The notes beneath the pieces are model-generated. The model worked only from the letters and a program-made list of their open reading frames with translations, was not told the origin of the DNA and did no database searches. A stretch of 64,000 bases of DNA, taken from positions 89,426 to 153,425 of the forward strand of contig JAOUKV010000003.1 in the NCBI GenBank assembly GCA_029882355.1, read 5' to 3'. The position numbers and the translations under genes are program-made. Source of the stretch: Gammaproteobacteria bacterium. Its GTDB lineage: Bacteria; Pseudomonadota; Gammaproteobacteria; SZUA-229. Shown piece after piece: positions 29,311 to 39,392 of the stretch (position 1 is its first letter; each line of letters begins with the position of its first letter).

Positions 29311-30713
29311 TGTCTATCAAATATCACCTTATGCTGCGCTTGTTTATCGCTTCACTGCTAATAGTAGGTGGTGGCACATGGCTTGGTTATGAAGATACAC
29401 AACATGAAACCAGAGAATTATTTGACGCTCAGCTGGCACGGTCTGCGCGTTTGATACTAAGCATGGTACAAGCTGATCAGGGTCGTAGCGACTTTTCAAA
29501 CATCCAAAAATATCTTGATGAAAACAGCCCGCTTCATGTAGAGATAGATCATGGCGACGAAGCAAACCATGATCTTGAACCAGGCCACATTTATGAAACT
29601 AAACTCGCCTTTCAAATATGGGACGGTCTTGGAAACCTGGTTTTGAAATCACAAAATGCACCTATAAGTCCCATGACCAGCATACAAAGTGGTTTTGATA
29701 ATAAATCATTTCTTGGTCAGGACTGGCGCGTGTTTAGCCTACACAGTAGTAAACCACACTACCAATGCATAACAGCTGAACGTGTTGATGTTCGCAATGA
29801 TCTGATCGATAAATTAAGCTCGGATTTACTTCTTTTGCTGATAACATTAAGTCCCGTCCTTTCAGTTGTTATGTGGTTCGCTATTAATCAAGGTTTATTA
29901 CCTTTGCAAAATCTTGCCTCACAAATAGGCCGACGCGACGCCTCCAATCTTGACGCTGTTTCAGAAACGCATGTTCCCACTGAAATAAAAACTATTGCCG
30001 GCGCTCTAAATAGTTTGTTGTTACGACTTAGCCTTGCACTGGACCGTGAAAAGAGAATCACCTCAGACGCAGCACATGAACTTCGAACACCTCTAGCCGC
30101 CGTTAAACTACACGCCGAGCTAGCGCAAAAAGCCAGCAACAAAAATGATCGAGTCAATGCTATTCATCATGTACTACAAGGCATTGATCGAACTACTCAT
30201 CTGGTCGATCAGCTTCTGGCACTTGCCAAACTTGAACCTGAATCTTTTTCAAAAAACCTGGATTTGCTCAATCTTAACCACATGGTTATTGCAGAAGCTG
30301 CTTTACTCGCACCTATAGCTGGCAAAAAAAATATCGAGCTTGCTATCAACGACAGTGACGAAGCATTTATAAAGGCTGACAGCACATCGTTACACTTACT
30401 AATACGAAACATTCTGAGTAATGCCATTAACTACACGCAGGACAATGGAAATATTGAGATATCAATCATCAGCACAACAGAATCAATCGACCTAATTATT
30501 GAGGATAACGGCCCCGGCATTCCTGCCGAACAGCGCGAGCGGGTTTTTGAACGATTTTATAGAATGGAAAATCATGAACGCCCGGGATGCGGCATAGGAC
30601 TGTCTATTGCTATGCGTGTTGCCGAACTGCACAACGCAAAGCTTCAACTGGGCACGCCAAATGAAGGTACTGGCCTGGTAGTAACAATCAGTTTCCCCAA
30701 GCACCAATTGTAA
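29310..30713 (+). CDS. Sensor histidine kinase (QseC/PmrB-like)
   Basis: Membrane kinase of 467 residues, partner of the preceding regulator. One membrane span at about residues 7-25, a periplasmic sensor region to about 168, a second span (LLLLLITLSPVLSVVMWFA), a HAMP-like linker, the H-box SDAAHELRTPLAAVK, N-box RNILSNAINYT, and the ATP lid IEDNGPGIP with GCGIGLSIA. The periplasmic domain has no recognised acidic iron-sensing motif. The last 26 bp overlap the convergent GGDEF-EAL gene. Confidence 0.92.
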   Translation: MSIKYHLMLRLFIASLLIVGGGTWLGYEDTQHETRELFDAQLARSARLILSMVQADQGRSDFSNIQKYLDENSPLHVEIDHGDEANHDLEPGHIYETKLAFQIWDGLGNLVLKSQNAPISPMTSIQSGFDNKSFLGQDWRVFSLHSSKPHYQCITAERVDVRNDLIDKLSSDLLLLLITLSPVLSVVMWFAINQGLLPLQNLASQIGRRDASNLDAVSETHVPTEIKTIAGALNSLLLRLSLALDREKRITSDAAHELRTPLAAVKLHAELAQKASNKNDRVNAIHHVLQGIDRTTHLVDQLLALAKLEPESFSKNLDLLNLNHMVIAEAALLAPIAGKKNIELAINDSDEAFIKADSTSLHLLIRNILSNAINYTQDNGNIEISIISTTESIDLIIEDNGPGIPAEQRERVFERFYRMENHERPGCGIGLSIAMRVAELHNAKLQLGTPNEGTGLVVTISFPKHQL

Positions 30714-32631
30714 AGCCTGAATAATTCTGAAAAAACTGCTCGAACTCCATTACAGGCAATGGCTTACTGATTAGATATCCCTGTGCAACATCACAATTAT
30801 ACTTTCTTAACACCCTCATGGCCGCCTCATCTTCAACGCCTTCAGCAACAACTGTCAAACCAAGATTATGTGCTAAATCAATGGTTGATCGCACCACTAC
30901 CTCATCATCCTTATTAGTATCAACATTTTTAACAAAAGATTTATCTATTTTTAGCTCACTCACCGGCAACTTTATTAAACGACTCAAGGATGAGTAACCA
31001 GTACCATAGTCATCAATAGATAATTCAATACCCAGGCCGCATATATATTCAAGCACTTCACTTAGGGCATCATATTCTGACAAAAATAAATTCTCAGTAA
31101 TTTCGAAAATGAGGTACTCGGCATTTTTCTTCTCACCAACAATCCGATCAAGATTCTTTATAAAACCAGGGTTCATCAGCGTCTGCGGTGATAAATTAAC
31201 AGCAACACGCATCGGACATTTTTCATTCCACTGCTTCGCCTGCTGCAGCGCTGTATCAATAGCCCAGTAGGTATATTCATCCAGTAAACTATTTTGTTCC
31301 AACACTTTTATAAAGTTGTCAGGTGAAACCACTCCTCGCTCAACACTAACCCAACGACCTAAAGCCTCTGCAGAAACCAGCTTATTATCTTTAATAGAAA
31401 TTTTGGGCTGGTAATACAATTCAAATTCATTATTTTCAAGCGCACGCCGTATATCAGCCACCATTACCAGATGTCCACGCGTCATATGATCAAGCTCAGG
31501 ATCATATAGACATAATCCCGTTGCATTATTTTTTGCTTCATACATAGCTGAATCAGCATGGCTCAACAAACTACTAGCATCATCACTCTGGCTCGGAAAT
31601 ACAGATACTCCAAAACTGGCATTCACCGCAATTTTCATATTGACTATATTAAATGGATCTTCGAGTAATGACTTAAACTCTTTTGCTCTCTGCATAGATG
31701 CTTCTTCATCACAATCCGGCAGTACAATAACAAACTCATCACCGCCTAGTCGCGCCAGTGTTTCATTAGACTTCGTGTTACGTTCAAAACGACGGGCAAT
31801 TTTCTTCAGCAATAAATCACCGCGTTCATGGCCCAGCGCTTCATTAACTTCCTTAAAACGGTCAAGATCAATTAATAAAAGGCCAATTTCTTCTTCTGAA
31901 AGAATTGCCTGAGTAATATTACGGGAAAGACGATCATGAAATAATGAGCGATTTGGTAAGCCTGTGACAGTATCGTATAGCGATAAATATTCCAGTTCTT
32001 TACTGCTTTCCAATAACTGCCTATTAAGCATCTCCAGACGGATGCGATAATCATCATTAACCTGCCTGGTTTTCTCCATATTGTTGACAGCCATCGCATT
32101 TTCTATCGCGATGGAAACAATGCTGGCAAACATCTGCAATAAATTTAGATCTCTGCGTGTAAACTCACCACCAGAAATTTTATTGATACCTGAAATACCA
32201 CCAAGAAAATGGCGTCGTCCTTGCAGGGGAACCATAATCATGGTGCCAGCTTCTTCTTCCCAAAGATTTCTTTCATCATCATTCAACTCATCGAGAACAC
32301 CTAACCACCAGGGACGTTTGTGTTTCCACACCCATCCGCAGACGCCAAACTCAAGAGGTAAGGATTCACCAACAATTTCATCAGAATTTTTACCGGAGCC
32401 ACCGCGATAGGTATAGGTTTCGCAGTTCTCGTCCAGTATGGGAACTAATAATGTTTCTGCGCCCACCAGAGCACGCGCACGTTCTGCAACGATTTGAAAA
32501 ACCTTATCAAGATCCAGCTCACTGCCGATTTCTGTAAAGGTTTTTTGTAAAAGATCGATTTCAATTTCTCGATCCTTGAGGCTTTGATTTAGATCTACTA
32601 CGTTCGATTTTATATTATTTTCATTAATCAC
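30688..32631 (-). CDS. GAF-GGDEF-EAL c-di-GMP signalling protein
   Basis: A soluble 647-residue protein. An N-terminal coiled segment (about 10-35) leads into a GAF domain (about 35-185), then GGDEF with ARLGGDEFVIVLPD intact but without an RxxD inhibitory site five residues before it. The EAL domain has SAEALGRW, NLSPQTL, EITENLF, DDYGTGYSSL and VVAEGVED. All key phosphodiesterase residues are present. The GAF domain probably senses a small molecule. It starts with GTG preceded by GGAA, and its 3' end overlaps the kinase gene on the other strand. Confidence 0.9.
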   Translation of the reverse strand: MINENNIKSNVVDLNQSLKDREIEIDLLQKTFTEIGSELDLDKVFQIVAERARALVGAETLLVPILDENCETYTYRGGSGKNSDEIVGESLPLEFGVCGWVWKHKRPWWLGVLDELNDDERNLWEEEAGTMIMVPLQGRRHFLGGISGINKISGGEFTRRDLNLLQMFASIVSIAIENAMAVNNMEKTRQVNDDYRIRLEMLNRQLLESSKELEYLSLYDTVTGLPNRSLFHDRLSRNITQAILSEEEIGLLLIDLDRFKEVNEALGHERGDLLLKKIARRFERNTKSNETLARLGGDEFVIVLPDCDEEASMQRAKEFKSLLEDPFNIVNMKIAVNASFGVSVFPSQSDDASSLLSHADSAMYEAKNNATGLCLYDPELDHMTRGHLVMVADIRRALENNEFELYYQPKISIKDNKLVSAEALGRWVSVERGVVSPDNFIKVLEQNSLLDEYTYWAIDTALQQAKQWNEKCPMRVAVNLSPQTLMNPGFIKNLDRIVGEKKNAEYLIFEITENLFLSEYDALSEVLEYICGLGIELSIDDYGTGYSSLSRLIKLPVSELKIDKSFVKNVDTNKDDEVVVRSTIDLAHNLGLTVVAEGVEDEAAMRVLRKYNCDVAQGYLISKPLPVMEFEQFFQNYSGFTIGAWGN

Positions 32632-32732
32632 TTATTCACATTCCACGCAATAGCAGGCGACAAGTCATTCAAGTATAGTAATTAAACACAAAATTATCAT
32701 GGTTTAACTAAAAAATTATCAGCTAGCCCATT

Positions 32733-33260
32733 TTATGATTTATGCCTTTCTTTGAGAGCCACATAATGCTGTGCTGAATATTTGAAAAATGACTTTTCCT
32801 TGTCACTGAGTTCGCGCGCTCTTTTCACTGGCGAACCTAACCAAAGGTAACCACCTTCTAACACCTTTCCCGGTGGTACCAGGCTACCAGCACCCACCAT
32901 AGCGCCACTTTTAACAACAGCGCCATCCAGCACCACCGCGCCCATACCAATCAAACATTCATCTTCAACAGTACAGGCATGCAAAACAACATTATGGCCA
33001 ACCGTGACATCATTACCCACATCCAGTTTATTGCCACCGGGGGCATATTCGCTGTCATGCGTGACATGCAAAACACTACCATCCTGAATGTTTGTGCGAT
33101 CACCAATCCTTATAGAGTGGATATCACCCCGTACCGAGCACATTGGCCATATCGAGCTATCTAGCCCAATCTTTACATTACCTGTGACTACCGCTGCCTC
33201 ATCGACAAAGGCGCTATCGGCAATCTCAGGTGAATAATCTTCAAATTTACGTATTGTCAT
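32733..33260 (-). CDS. Gamma-carbonic anhydrase-like hexapeptide protein (YrdA family)
   Basis: A left-handed beta-helix protein of 175 residues built of hexapeptide repeats (VVTGNVKIGLDSSIW, VTVGHNVVLHACTVEDECLIGMGAVV). The three metal histidines of the gamma-class family are visible in LHVTHDSEY and VGHNVVLHAC. YrdA/CaiE-type relatives are often inactive as carbonic anhydrases, so the activity is uncertain. It is divergent from ubiA. Confidence 0.88.
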   Translation of the reverse strand: MTIRKFEDYSPEIADSAFVDEAAVVTGNVKIGLDSSIWPMCSVRGDIHSIRIGDRTNIQDGSVLHVTHDSEYAPGGNKLDVGNDVTVGHNVVLHACTVEDECLIGMGAVVLDGAVVKSGAMVGAGSLVPPGKVLEGGYLWLGSPVKRARELSDKEKSFFKYSAQHYVALKERHKS

Positions 33261-33329
33261 GTCCCTACACTATTACATATTCATCTTCACGTACACGTCA
33301 GCTTTCCAGTCAGGTATCATTAGCAACCT

Positions 33330-34556
33330 ATGTCGCACCAAACTTTTTGCATCAATACCGTCAAACAAATAAAGAAGATGTTATCGTCATTACCAAATAA
33401 ATTGTATGCCCTCATTGACAAAAAATATCCACAAAAGGCCTTTGGATATCTCAGGCAGTTTCAAGCGAAAATAAAGCCACAGCTCAGCCAAATACGTACC
33501 CGACTACATAAGCTCTTTATCAAACTAAAAAATAACGTACTGATAAATAAACTTATTTTAATAAGCGATAGCGCTATAGCTGTCATTGATGATGGCGCAC
33601 TATATGTAGAGAAACGTATCCGCCACTACTCTCAACAGCTAAAGCAGACACTAGTCAAAACCTACAAACGTGCAGCACAATCATTTCTGGCCCAAAGACT
33701 TAAACAATACGCCCTGCTCATCCGACTCGATAAACCCATCGGCATCCTGCTATTACTCTGGCCAACACTGATCGCTTTATGGATCGCCGCTGGCGGCTGG
33801 CCTGATACCGATGTACTGCTGGTTTTTGTCGCCGGCGTGTTTCTGATGCGCTCAGCAGGATGTGCGATTAATGACTACGCCGACCGCCACATTGACTGCA
33901 AGGTGGCGCGCACCAAAGACCGTCCGCTCACCTCGGGAACAATCACAGAAAAGGAAGCCTTGGCTGTATTTGCCGTGCTCTGCATAGCAGCATTCGCGCT
34001 GGTGTTGTTAATGAATCAGCTCACCATCATCATGTCTCTGGTTGGCCTGATACTGGCCGCCAGCTACCCCTTCATGAAGCGCCACCATTATTTACCGCAA
34101 ATCCATCTGGGCGCGGCTTTTGGCTGGGCCGTACCCATGGCCTATGTCGCACAAACCAATGAACTCAGCCCGGTAGCCTGGTTATTATTCATCGCCACCG
34201 TCTTGTGGGCGACAGCTTATGACACCATGTATGCCATGGTTGACCGCGAAGACGATTTAAAAATCGGGGTAAAATCTACCGCCATCCTTTTTGATGATGC
34301 CGACAAACTCATCATCGGCGTCATTCAGTCAATACTTATACTTAGCCTGATCATGGTCGGTCTAAGAGCCGAGCTTGGTGGTTTTTACTTTACCGGTGTG
34401 CTGCTCGCCTCAGGCCTGGCCATCTGGCAACAATACCTAATCCGTCACCGACAACCCGCCCAGTGCTTTCAGGCATTCCTAAACAATAACTGGTTTGGAC
34501 TGGTATTATTTGTCGGTGTTTTTCTTGAATATCAAATTGGAGACATTACCTCGTGA
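33330..34556 (+). CDS. ubiA: 4-hydroxybenzoate octaprenyltransferase with N-terminal extension
   Basis: Prenylates 4-hydroxybenzoate in ubiquinone synthesis. The UbiA domain begins near residue 122 (LKQYALLIRLDKPIGILLLL). It has both Asp-rich motifs, NDYADRHID (about 191) and the YDTMYAMVDREDD region, and eight or more membrane helices. The first ~120 residues are a basic, helical extension not found in typical ~290-residue UbiA. The frame is open throughout with starts at residues 1 and 17, neither with a good ribosome-binding site. The 3' end overlaps the next gene by 4 bp. Confidence 0.92.
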   Translation: MSHQTFCINTVKQIKKMLSSLPNKLYALIDKKYPQKAFGYLRQFQAKIKPQLSQIRTRLHKLFIKLKNNVLINKLILISDSAIAVIDDGALYVEKRIRHYSQQLKQTLVKTYKRAAQSFLAQRLKQYALLIRLDKPIGILLLLWPTLIALWIAAGGWPDTDVLLVFVAGVFLMRSAGCAINDYADRHIDCKVARTKDRPLTSGTITEKEALAVFAVLCIAAFALVLLMNQLTIIMSLVGLILAASYPFMKRHHYLPQIHLGAAFGWAVPMAYVAQTNELSPVAWLLFIATVLWATAYDTMYAMVDREDDLKIGVKSTAILFDDADKLIIGVIQSILILSLIMVGLRAELGGFYFTGVLLASGLAIWQQYLIRHRQPAQCFQAFLNNNWFGLVLFVGVFLEYQIGDITS

Positions 34557-35323
34557 AACCACTATCAAGCCTAATTACCCTAATCGCACTCAGCTTTTGC
34601 CTTAGTGCCAGCGCCTCCGACCTGGCCAAAGAACAACGCTGGGCAGACTCCATTGAAGCCACCTTAATGGATGGCGAGATCATCATGCTCAACGACGGTA
34701 AAAGCGAATTTTTAGGCATCATGACCGAAGCCGTAGAAGACCTGCACCGCGCTGCCATCATTATGCACGGCACTGGCGTTCATCCTGACTGGAAACAGGT
34801 TATCTCACCACTACGCATCGACCTCACCGATCACAACTGGCATACGTTATCCATTCAAATGCCAGTTCTTAAAAATGGTGCTGAATACCCCGAATACGCG
34901 CCACTTTATGAAGAAGTCGCACCACGCATCAATGCCGCCATCAAACAACTAAAAGAAGACGGCATCAAAAAAATCGTGCTCATTGGCCACAGCCAGGGCA
35001 GCGCCATGGCCACTTATTACCTGTCGAAAAACAAGGCTGATATTATGGGTTTCGTCGGCATTGGCATGCCCGATCTTGCTGACGACATCCGTATGAAACC
35101 CAGCGAAAGCCTGAAAAAAGTCAAAGTACCTGTGCTTGATTTATACGCCAGCGACGACCTGAAAAGCGTACTCGACAACAGTGAGAAACGCATGGCTGCC
35201 GGTGAAAAAGCCGGCAATGAACGCTACAGCCAACTGGTTATCAAAAATGCGGGACACTTTTTTGAAGGCAAAGAAGATGAGTTAATTCGATGGGTTTCTG
35301 ATTGGATGGGGAGACTAAAATAA
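34553..35323 (+). CDS. Secreted alpha/beta-hydrolase-like protein (DUF3530 type)
   Basis: An exported 256-residue protein: signal peptide to about residue 21 (SLITLIALSFCLSASAS), then a fold like alpha/beta hydrolases. Candidate oxyanion segment AAIIMHGTGVHPDW, nucleophile elbow LIGHSQGSAMA, acid DLYASDDLK and histidine NAGHFFEG are present. It resembles the DUF3530 family, whose substrate is unknown. The GTG overlaps the ubiA stop (GTGA), so it is translationally coupled. Confidence 0.78.
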   Translation: MKPLSSLITLIALSFCLSASASDLAKEQRWADSIEATLMDGEIIMLNDGKSEFLGIMTEAVEDLHRAAIIMHGTGVHPDWKQVISPLRIDLTDHNWHTLSIQMPVLKNGAEYPEYAPLYEEVAPRINAAIKQLKEDGIKKIVLIGHSQGSAMATYYLSKNKADIMGFVGIGMPDLADDIRMKPSESLKKVKVPVLDLYASDDLKSVLDNSEKRMAAGEKAGNERYSQLVIKNAGHFFEGKEDELIRWVSDWMGRLK

Positions 35324-35327
35324 AATA

Positions 35328-35387
35328 GTAGGTCGGCAAACTTTTGCCGACGATATTTAAAATGTCGGGAAAGGCTTCCCGACCTAC
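35328..35387. repeat. REP/BIME-like double-hairpin palindromic element
   Basis: A 60-bp element bounded by GTAGGTCGG and its inverse CCGACCTAC. It contains two perfect hairpins: GTCGGCAAA-CT-TTTGCCGAC (35332-35351) and GTCGGGAA-AGGC-TTCCCGAC (35364-35383). It lies between convergent genes and covers the comF stop codon. Only one copy is in the window. The structure is typical of repetitive extragenic palindromes; it may also serve as a two-way terminator. Confidence 0.7.
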
Positions 35388-36127
35388 TTATTCAAAGGCG
35401 CCCGCGCCAGGCTCAGCACCGTAATTCTTTCCACGCCTGCCTTTTTCAACACCCGCGACAACTCATTTGCGGTCGAACCGGTGGTGACCACATCATCAAC
35501 AATCACCACATGCTTTTGTAGTAACGGCTCGACTACGGCAAATGCACCACGGATATTTTTCCGCCGCGCTTTGGCATCCAGCCCGGTTTGCGCGCTGGTA
35601 TCACGCGCTCGCTCAACGGCATTTAACTCCATCGGCCAGCCGGTTTTTTTTGACAAAGCGCGCGCCAGTTCGATTGACTGGTTGAAACCGCGTTGGCGCA
35701 TTCTCTTTCTATATAGTGGAACAGGCAAAATACAAACTTCTTCCTCAGCCTTTATTTTTTCAACGCAATCCGAATTCGCCAATAACTCCCCCAACAAACG
35801 CGCATGCGCCAGTTTTTCGTTGAACTTGAGTTGCTGAATTAACCAGATCACCGGCTGCTCGTAGCTAAACACGCTGAAGGCCTGATCATAAAAAGGCTGC
35901 TTTTTCTGGCAGCGACCACAAACCGCACCAGCCGAGGTTCCGACCGGTAACGGCAACGCGCAGGAAATACAGGCAGTCTGGTTGAAGGGCAGTTGTTGGT
36001 GGCAGTGTTCGCACAGATCAGCTCCGTTACGGCCTGCATGCCCACACATCAAGCACCGGGGCGGGTACAGTAACTGAACATTTGAATGAACTACTGAATA
36101 GAATACCCCTTTAATATCCATTTTCAC
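35384..36127 (-). CDS. comF: ComF family phosphoribosyltransferase-like protein
   Basis: A DNA-uptake-associated protein of 247 residues. The N-terminal zinc ribbon has [21 protein letters not shown] and CGRC. The C-terminal PRTase domain has the PRPP-binding [17 protein letters not shown]. The family is needed for natural transformation in Haemophilus and Bacillus but is also present in non-competent species. The GTG at the 5' end follows GGGAG; an ATG two codons downstream is possible. The stop codon lies within the palindromic repeat. Confidence 0.92.
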   Translation of the reverse strand: MKMDIKGVFYSVVHSNVQLLYPPRCLMCGHAGRNGADLCEHCHQQLPFNQTACISCALPLPVGTSAGAVCGRCQKKQPFYDQAFSVFSYEQPVIWLIQQLKFNEKLAHARLLGELLANSDCVEKIKAEEEVCILPVPLYRKRMRQRGFNQSIELARALSKKTGWPMELNAVERARDTSAQTGLDAKARRKNIRGAFAVVEPLLQKHVVIVDDVVTTGSTANELSRVLKKAGVERITVLSLARAPLNK

Positions 36128-36193
36128 GAAGACTCCCTGTCATGGCATAATAGCGCCTTTGATATTACACCTATTATAGACAGCAGATACCAC

Positions 36194-37174
36194 ATGAGTA
36201 GCTTACGACACGACTGGACGATGCAGGAGATTACTGCATTATTTGATTTACCCTTCAACGACCTGCTTTTTCAGGCACATAGCCTACATCGCGAGAACTT
36301 TGACCCTAACCACGTGCAGGTCAGTACCCTGCTCAGCATCAAGACCGGTGCCTGCCCTGAGGATTGCTCTTACTGCTCACAAAGCGCGCGCAATGAGGCG
36401 GAACTGGAACGTGAGCGCCTGCTGCCGCTTGAAGAAGTTCTCGAAAAAGCCAGAGAAGCCAAAGACAACGGCGCTTCACGTTTTTGTATGGGTGCTGCCT
36501 GGCGCAACCCCACCGACAAAAATCTGGAACGTGTTATCGATATGATTGAGGGCGTGAAATCCATGGGCATGGAGACCTGCGTTACGTTGGGCATGCTCAC
36601 CGAAACGCAGACCGAACGCCTGAAGGTAGCCGGGCTGGACTATTACAATCACAACCTCGATACCTCGCCCGAGTTTTACGGCGACATTATTACCACGCGT
36701 ACTTATCAGGATCGCCTCGATACGCTGGAACATGTGCGCAATGCAGGCATCAACACCTGCAGCGGCGGCATTCTGGGTATGGGTGAATCACGTAAAGATC
36801 GCGCTTCATTGATGCAACAACTGGCGAATTTACCGAAACACCCCGATAGCGTGCCGATCAATATGCTGGTCGCGATCGAAGGCACACCTTTACAGGACGT
36901 GCCTAAACTCGAACCACTGGAATTTATCCGCACGGTGGCGGTAGCACGAATCATGATGCCTGAATCCTATGTACGTCTGTCCGCGGGTCGTGCCGAAATG
37001 AGCGATGAAATGCAGGCCATGTGTTTCTTTGCCGGTGCCAATTCAATGTTCTATGGTGATAAATTACTGACTACCGACAATCCTGATGAGAATCACGATC
37101 AGCAGTTGTTCAATAAACTGGGTATTCAGTCGCTTAAAACTGAAGTTATCAGCAACGCACCGGTTACTGTTTAA
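36194..37174 (+). CDS. bioB: Biotin synthase
   Basis: Radical-SAM enzyme inserting sulfur into dethiobiotin. The 326-residue protein has the cluster motif [11 protein letters not shown] near residues 57-65. The residues for the auxiliary [2Fe-2S] cluster are in the usual context ([29 protein letters not shown]). It is followed by bioF after 17 bp, forming a biotin pair. No BirA-type operator is recognised upstream. Confidence 0.97.
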   Translation: MSSLRHDWTMQEITALFDLPFNDLLFQAHSLHRENFDPNHVQVSTLLSIKTGACPEDCSYCSQSARNEAELERERLLPLEEVLEKAREAKDNGASRFCMGAAWRNPTDKNLERVIDMIEGVKSMGMETCVTLGMLTETQTERLKVAGLDYYNHNLDTSPEFYGDIITTRTYQDRLDTLEHVRNAGINTCSGGILGMGESRKDRASLMQQLANLPKHPDSVPINMLVAIEGTPLQDVPKLEPLEFIRTVAVARIMMPESYVRLSAGRAEMSDEMQAMCFFAGANSMFYGDKLLTTDNPDENHDQQLFNKLGIQSLKTEVISNAPVTV

Positions 37175-37191
37175 CCGCACGTTGTAACATT

Positions 37192-38334
37192 TTGAAAGAC
37201 CTGCAAAAGGAACTCATTGAGCGCAAGGCGCAGCACCTTTATCGCCGCCGTCGAATTAGTCAAGGACCGCAACAACCGGAAATGATTATCGATGGAAAGT
37301 CGGTGATCAGTTTTTGCAGCAACGATTACCTCGGCCTCGCCAATCACGACGATGTTAAAAATGCTTTCATCGAGGGTATAAAAACTTACGGCGCTGGTAG
37401 CGGCGCGGCGCACCTGGTCAACGGCCATTCAAACGCACACCACGCACTCGAAGAAGAGCTGGCTGAATTCACTGGCTATCCACGTGCACTTTTATTTTCC
37501 ACCGGTTACATGGCCAACCTTGGTCTGGTGCAGGCCCTGGTCGGCAAAGGCGATACCGTACTCGAAGATCGACTCAACCATGCTTCACTCATTGATGGTG
37601 GATTACTCAGCGGTGCACGTTTTCAGCGCTATACCCACAACGACGCTGAACAGCTCGAACAGAAATTAGAAACGGCCAAAGGTGAAACACTGGTGCTTAC
37701 TGATGGCGTGTTTAGTATGGACGGCGACATCGCCAACATTCATGCACTTGCCCAGTCGTGCAAACAACATTCAGCCTGGTTAATGGTCGATGATGCCCAC
37801 GGCTTTGGCGTGCTCGGTGAACACGGCAAAGGGTGCCTCGAACATTTTCAGCTTTCACAAAATGATGTGCCGATTTATATGGCGACACTCGGCAAGGCGA
37901 TCGGCACTTCGGGTGCCTTCATCGCAGGCAGTGAAGCGCTAATCGAAACCCTGATACAAAAAGCACGGCCTTATATTTACACCACCGCGACACCGCCAGC
38001 CGTTGCCGAAGCGACTCGTGCCAGTTTGAATCTAGTAAAAACAAAACCAGCATTGCGCGATCATTTGAACAGTAACATTCATTACTTCCGTGATTGCGCC
38101 AAACAATCAGGCATCGAATTGACAGAAAGCCAGACTGCAATACAGCCGATCATACTTGGCGATGAAAAACTCGCGCTTACCATGAGTGAGGCTTTGCTTG
38201 ATAAAGGTTTACTGGTCACAGCGATACGTCCACCGACGGTACCCAAAGGCACTGCTCGTTTAAGAATAACTTTGTCAGCCGCACATTCAAGATCGCAAAT
38301 TGATCAGTTAATTGACGCACTGACAAAACCATAA
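37192..38334 (+). CDS. bioF: 8-amino-7-oxononanoate synthase
   Basis: PLP-dependent condensation of pimeloyl-ACP/CoA with alanine in biotin synthesis. The 380-residue fold-I enzyme has [13 protein letters not shown], the PLP aspartate and histidine in [12 protein letters not shown], and the Schiff-base lysine in [13 protein letters not shown]. It starts with TTG, as no ATG or GTG fits the family's N terminus. It is coupled with bioB; bioC, bioD and bioA are not here. Confidence 0.95.
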   Translation: MKDLQKELIERKAQHLYRRRRISQGPQQPEMIIDGKSVISFCSNDYLGLANHDDVKNAFIEGIKTYGAGSGAAHLVNGHSNAHHALEEELAEFTGYPRALLFSTGYMANLGLVQALVGKGDTVLEDRLNHASLIDGGLLSGARFQRYTHNDAEQLEQKLETAKGETLVLTDGVFSMDGDIANIHALAQSCKQHSAWLMVDDAHGFGVLGEHGKGCLEHFQLSQNDVPIYMATLGKAIGTSGAFIAGSEALIETLIQKARPYIYTTATPPAVAEATRASLNLVKTKPALRDHLNSNIHYFRDCAKQSGIELTESQTAIQPIILGDEKLALTMSEALLDKGLLVTAIRPPTVPKGTARLRITLSAAHSRSQIDQLIDALTKP

Positions 38335-38379
38335 TAAAACTTTACAATCCACAACAAATAATTTATTCGGAATTCAGAC

Positions 38380-39363
38380 ATGAAAAAATACGATGTATAT
38401 GGTTTAGGCAACGCACTGGTTGATATGGAATTTGAAGTCGAGGATAGCTTTCTCGAACTGATGAGAATCGACAAAGGCATCATGACGCTGGTCGATGAAG
38501 AAGAGCAGCATCGCCTGATGACCCACCTCGATGCTTTCGAAGGCAACAAAGCCAGCGGTGGCTCAGCAGCCAATACGCTGATCGCGGTTGCTGCCATGGG
38601 CGGTTCATCGTATTACACTTGCAAGGTTGCCGACGATGACCTCGGCCAATTTTATCTCAATGATTTAAAAGAAGCCGGTGTTGATACCAACATGAACGGC
38701 ACTCACCCCAATGGTATCACCGGTAAATGTCTGGTTATGGTGACACCCGATGCCGAGCGCACCATGCATTCTTTCCTCGGCATATCTTCCGAGCTTTCTA
38801 TAAATGAATTACACAAAGATAACATCGCCAATTCTGAATACTGTTATATGGAAGGCTATCTGGTGACGTCACCGACGGGCAAAGAAGCCAACATTGAAGC
38901 GCGTAAAATTGCCGAAGCCAACGGCGTGAAAACCGCGTTCACCTTTTCCGACCCCGGCATTGTCGAGTTTTTTGGTGACCAGCTTAAAGAAACCATCGGC
39001 GACGGTATCGACCTGCTGTTCTGCAACGAAAAAGAAGCGATGGGATTTACCCAGAAAGACAACATCACGGATGCGATTGAAGTCATCAAAACCTTCTCGA
39101 AAAATTTTGCAGTCACATTAGGTTCAGAAGGTGCGGTTGCATATGACGGCAGCACCCTGTACGAAATCGCACCACACAAAGTCAAAGCCATCGACACCAA
39201 CGGTGCTGGCGACAACTTTGCCGGTGCTTTCCTCTATGGTATTACCCACGGTATGAATTATCAGCAGGCCGGTGACCTCGCCAGCAAAACCGCAGCGCAG
39301 TTAATCACCAAATTTGGCCCGCGTTTGACGCCGGAAGAGTACCGTAAGCTGGCCCAGGGTTAA
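38380..39363 (+). CDS. PfkB-family carbohydrate/nucleoside kinase (adenosine kinase-like)
   Basis: A ribokinase-fold kinase of 327 residues with substrate-binding GNALVDMEFEV and GGSAANTL near the N terminus, and the catalytic anion hole and base DTNGAGDNFAGAFLYG near residue 270. Length and pattern resemble adenosine/ribokinase-type members widespread in proteobacteria. The substrate cannot be decided from the sequence. It has its own ATG and is followed by convergent transporter genes. Confidence 0.88.
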   Translation: MKKYDVYGLGNALVDMEFEVEDSFLELMRIDKGIMTLVDEEEQHRLMTHLDAFEGNKASGGSAANTLIAVAAMGGSSYYTCKVADDDLGQFYLNDLKEAGVDTNMNGTHPNGITGKCLVMVTPDAERTMHSFLGISSELSINELHKDNIANSEYCYMEGYLVTSPTGKEANIEARKIAEANGVKTAFTFSDPGIVEFFGDQLKETIGDGIDLLFCNEKEAMGFTQKDNITDAIEVIKTFSKNFAVTLGSEGAVAYDGSTLYEIAPHKVKAIDTNGAGDNFAGAFLYGITHGMNYQQAGDLASKTAAQLITKFGPRLTPEEYRKLAQG

Positions 39364-39392
39364 TAGAGGGAAGGCCATCATCGCTGGCCGGA

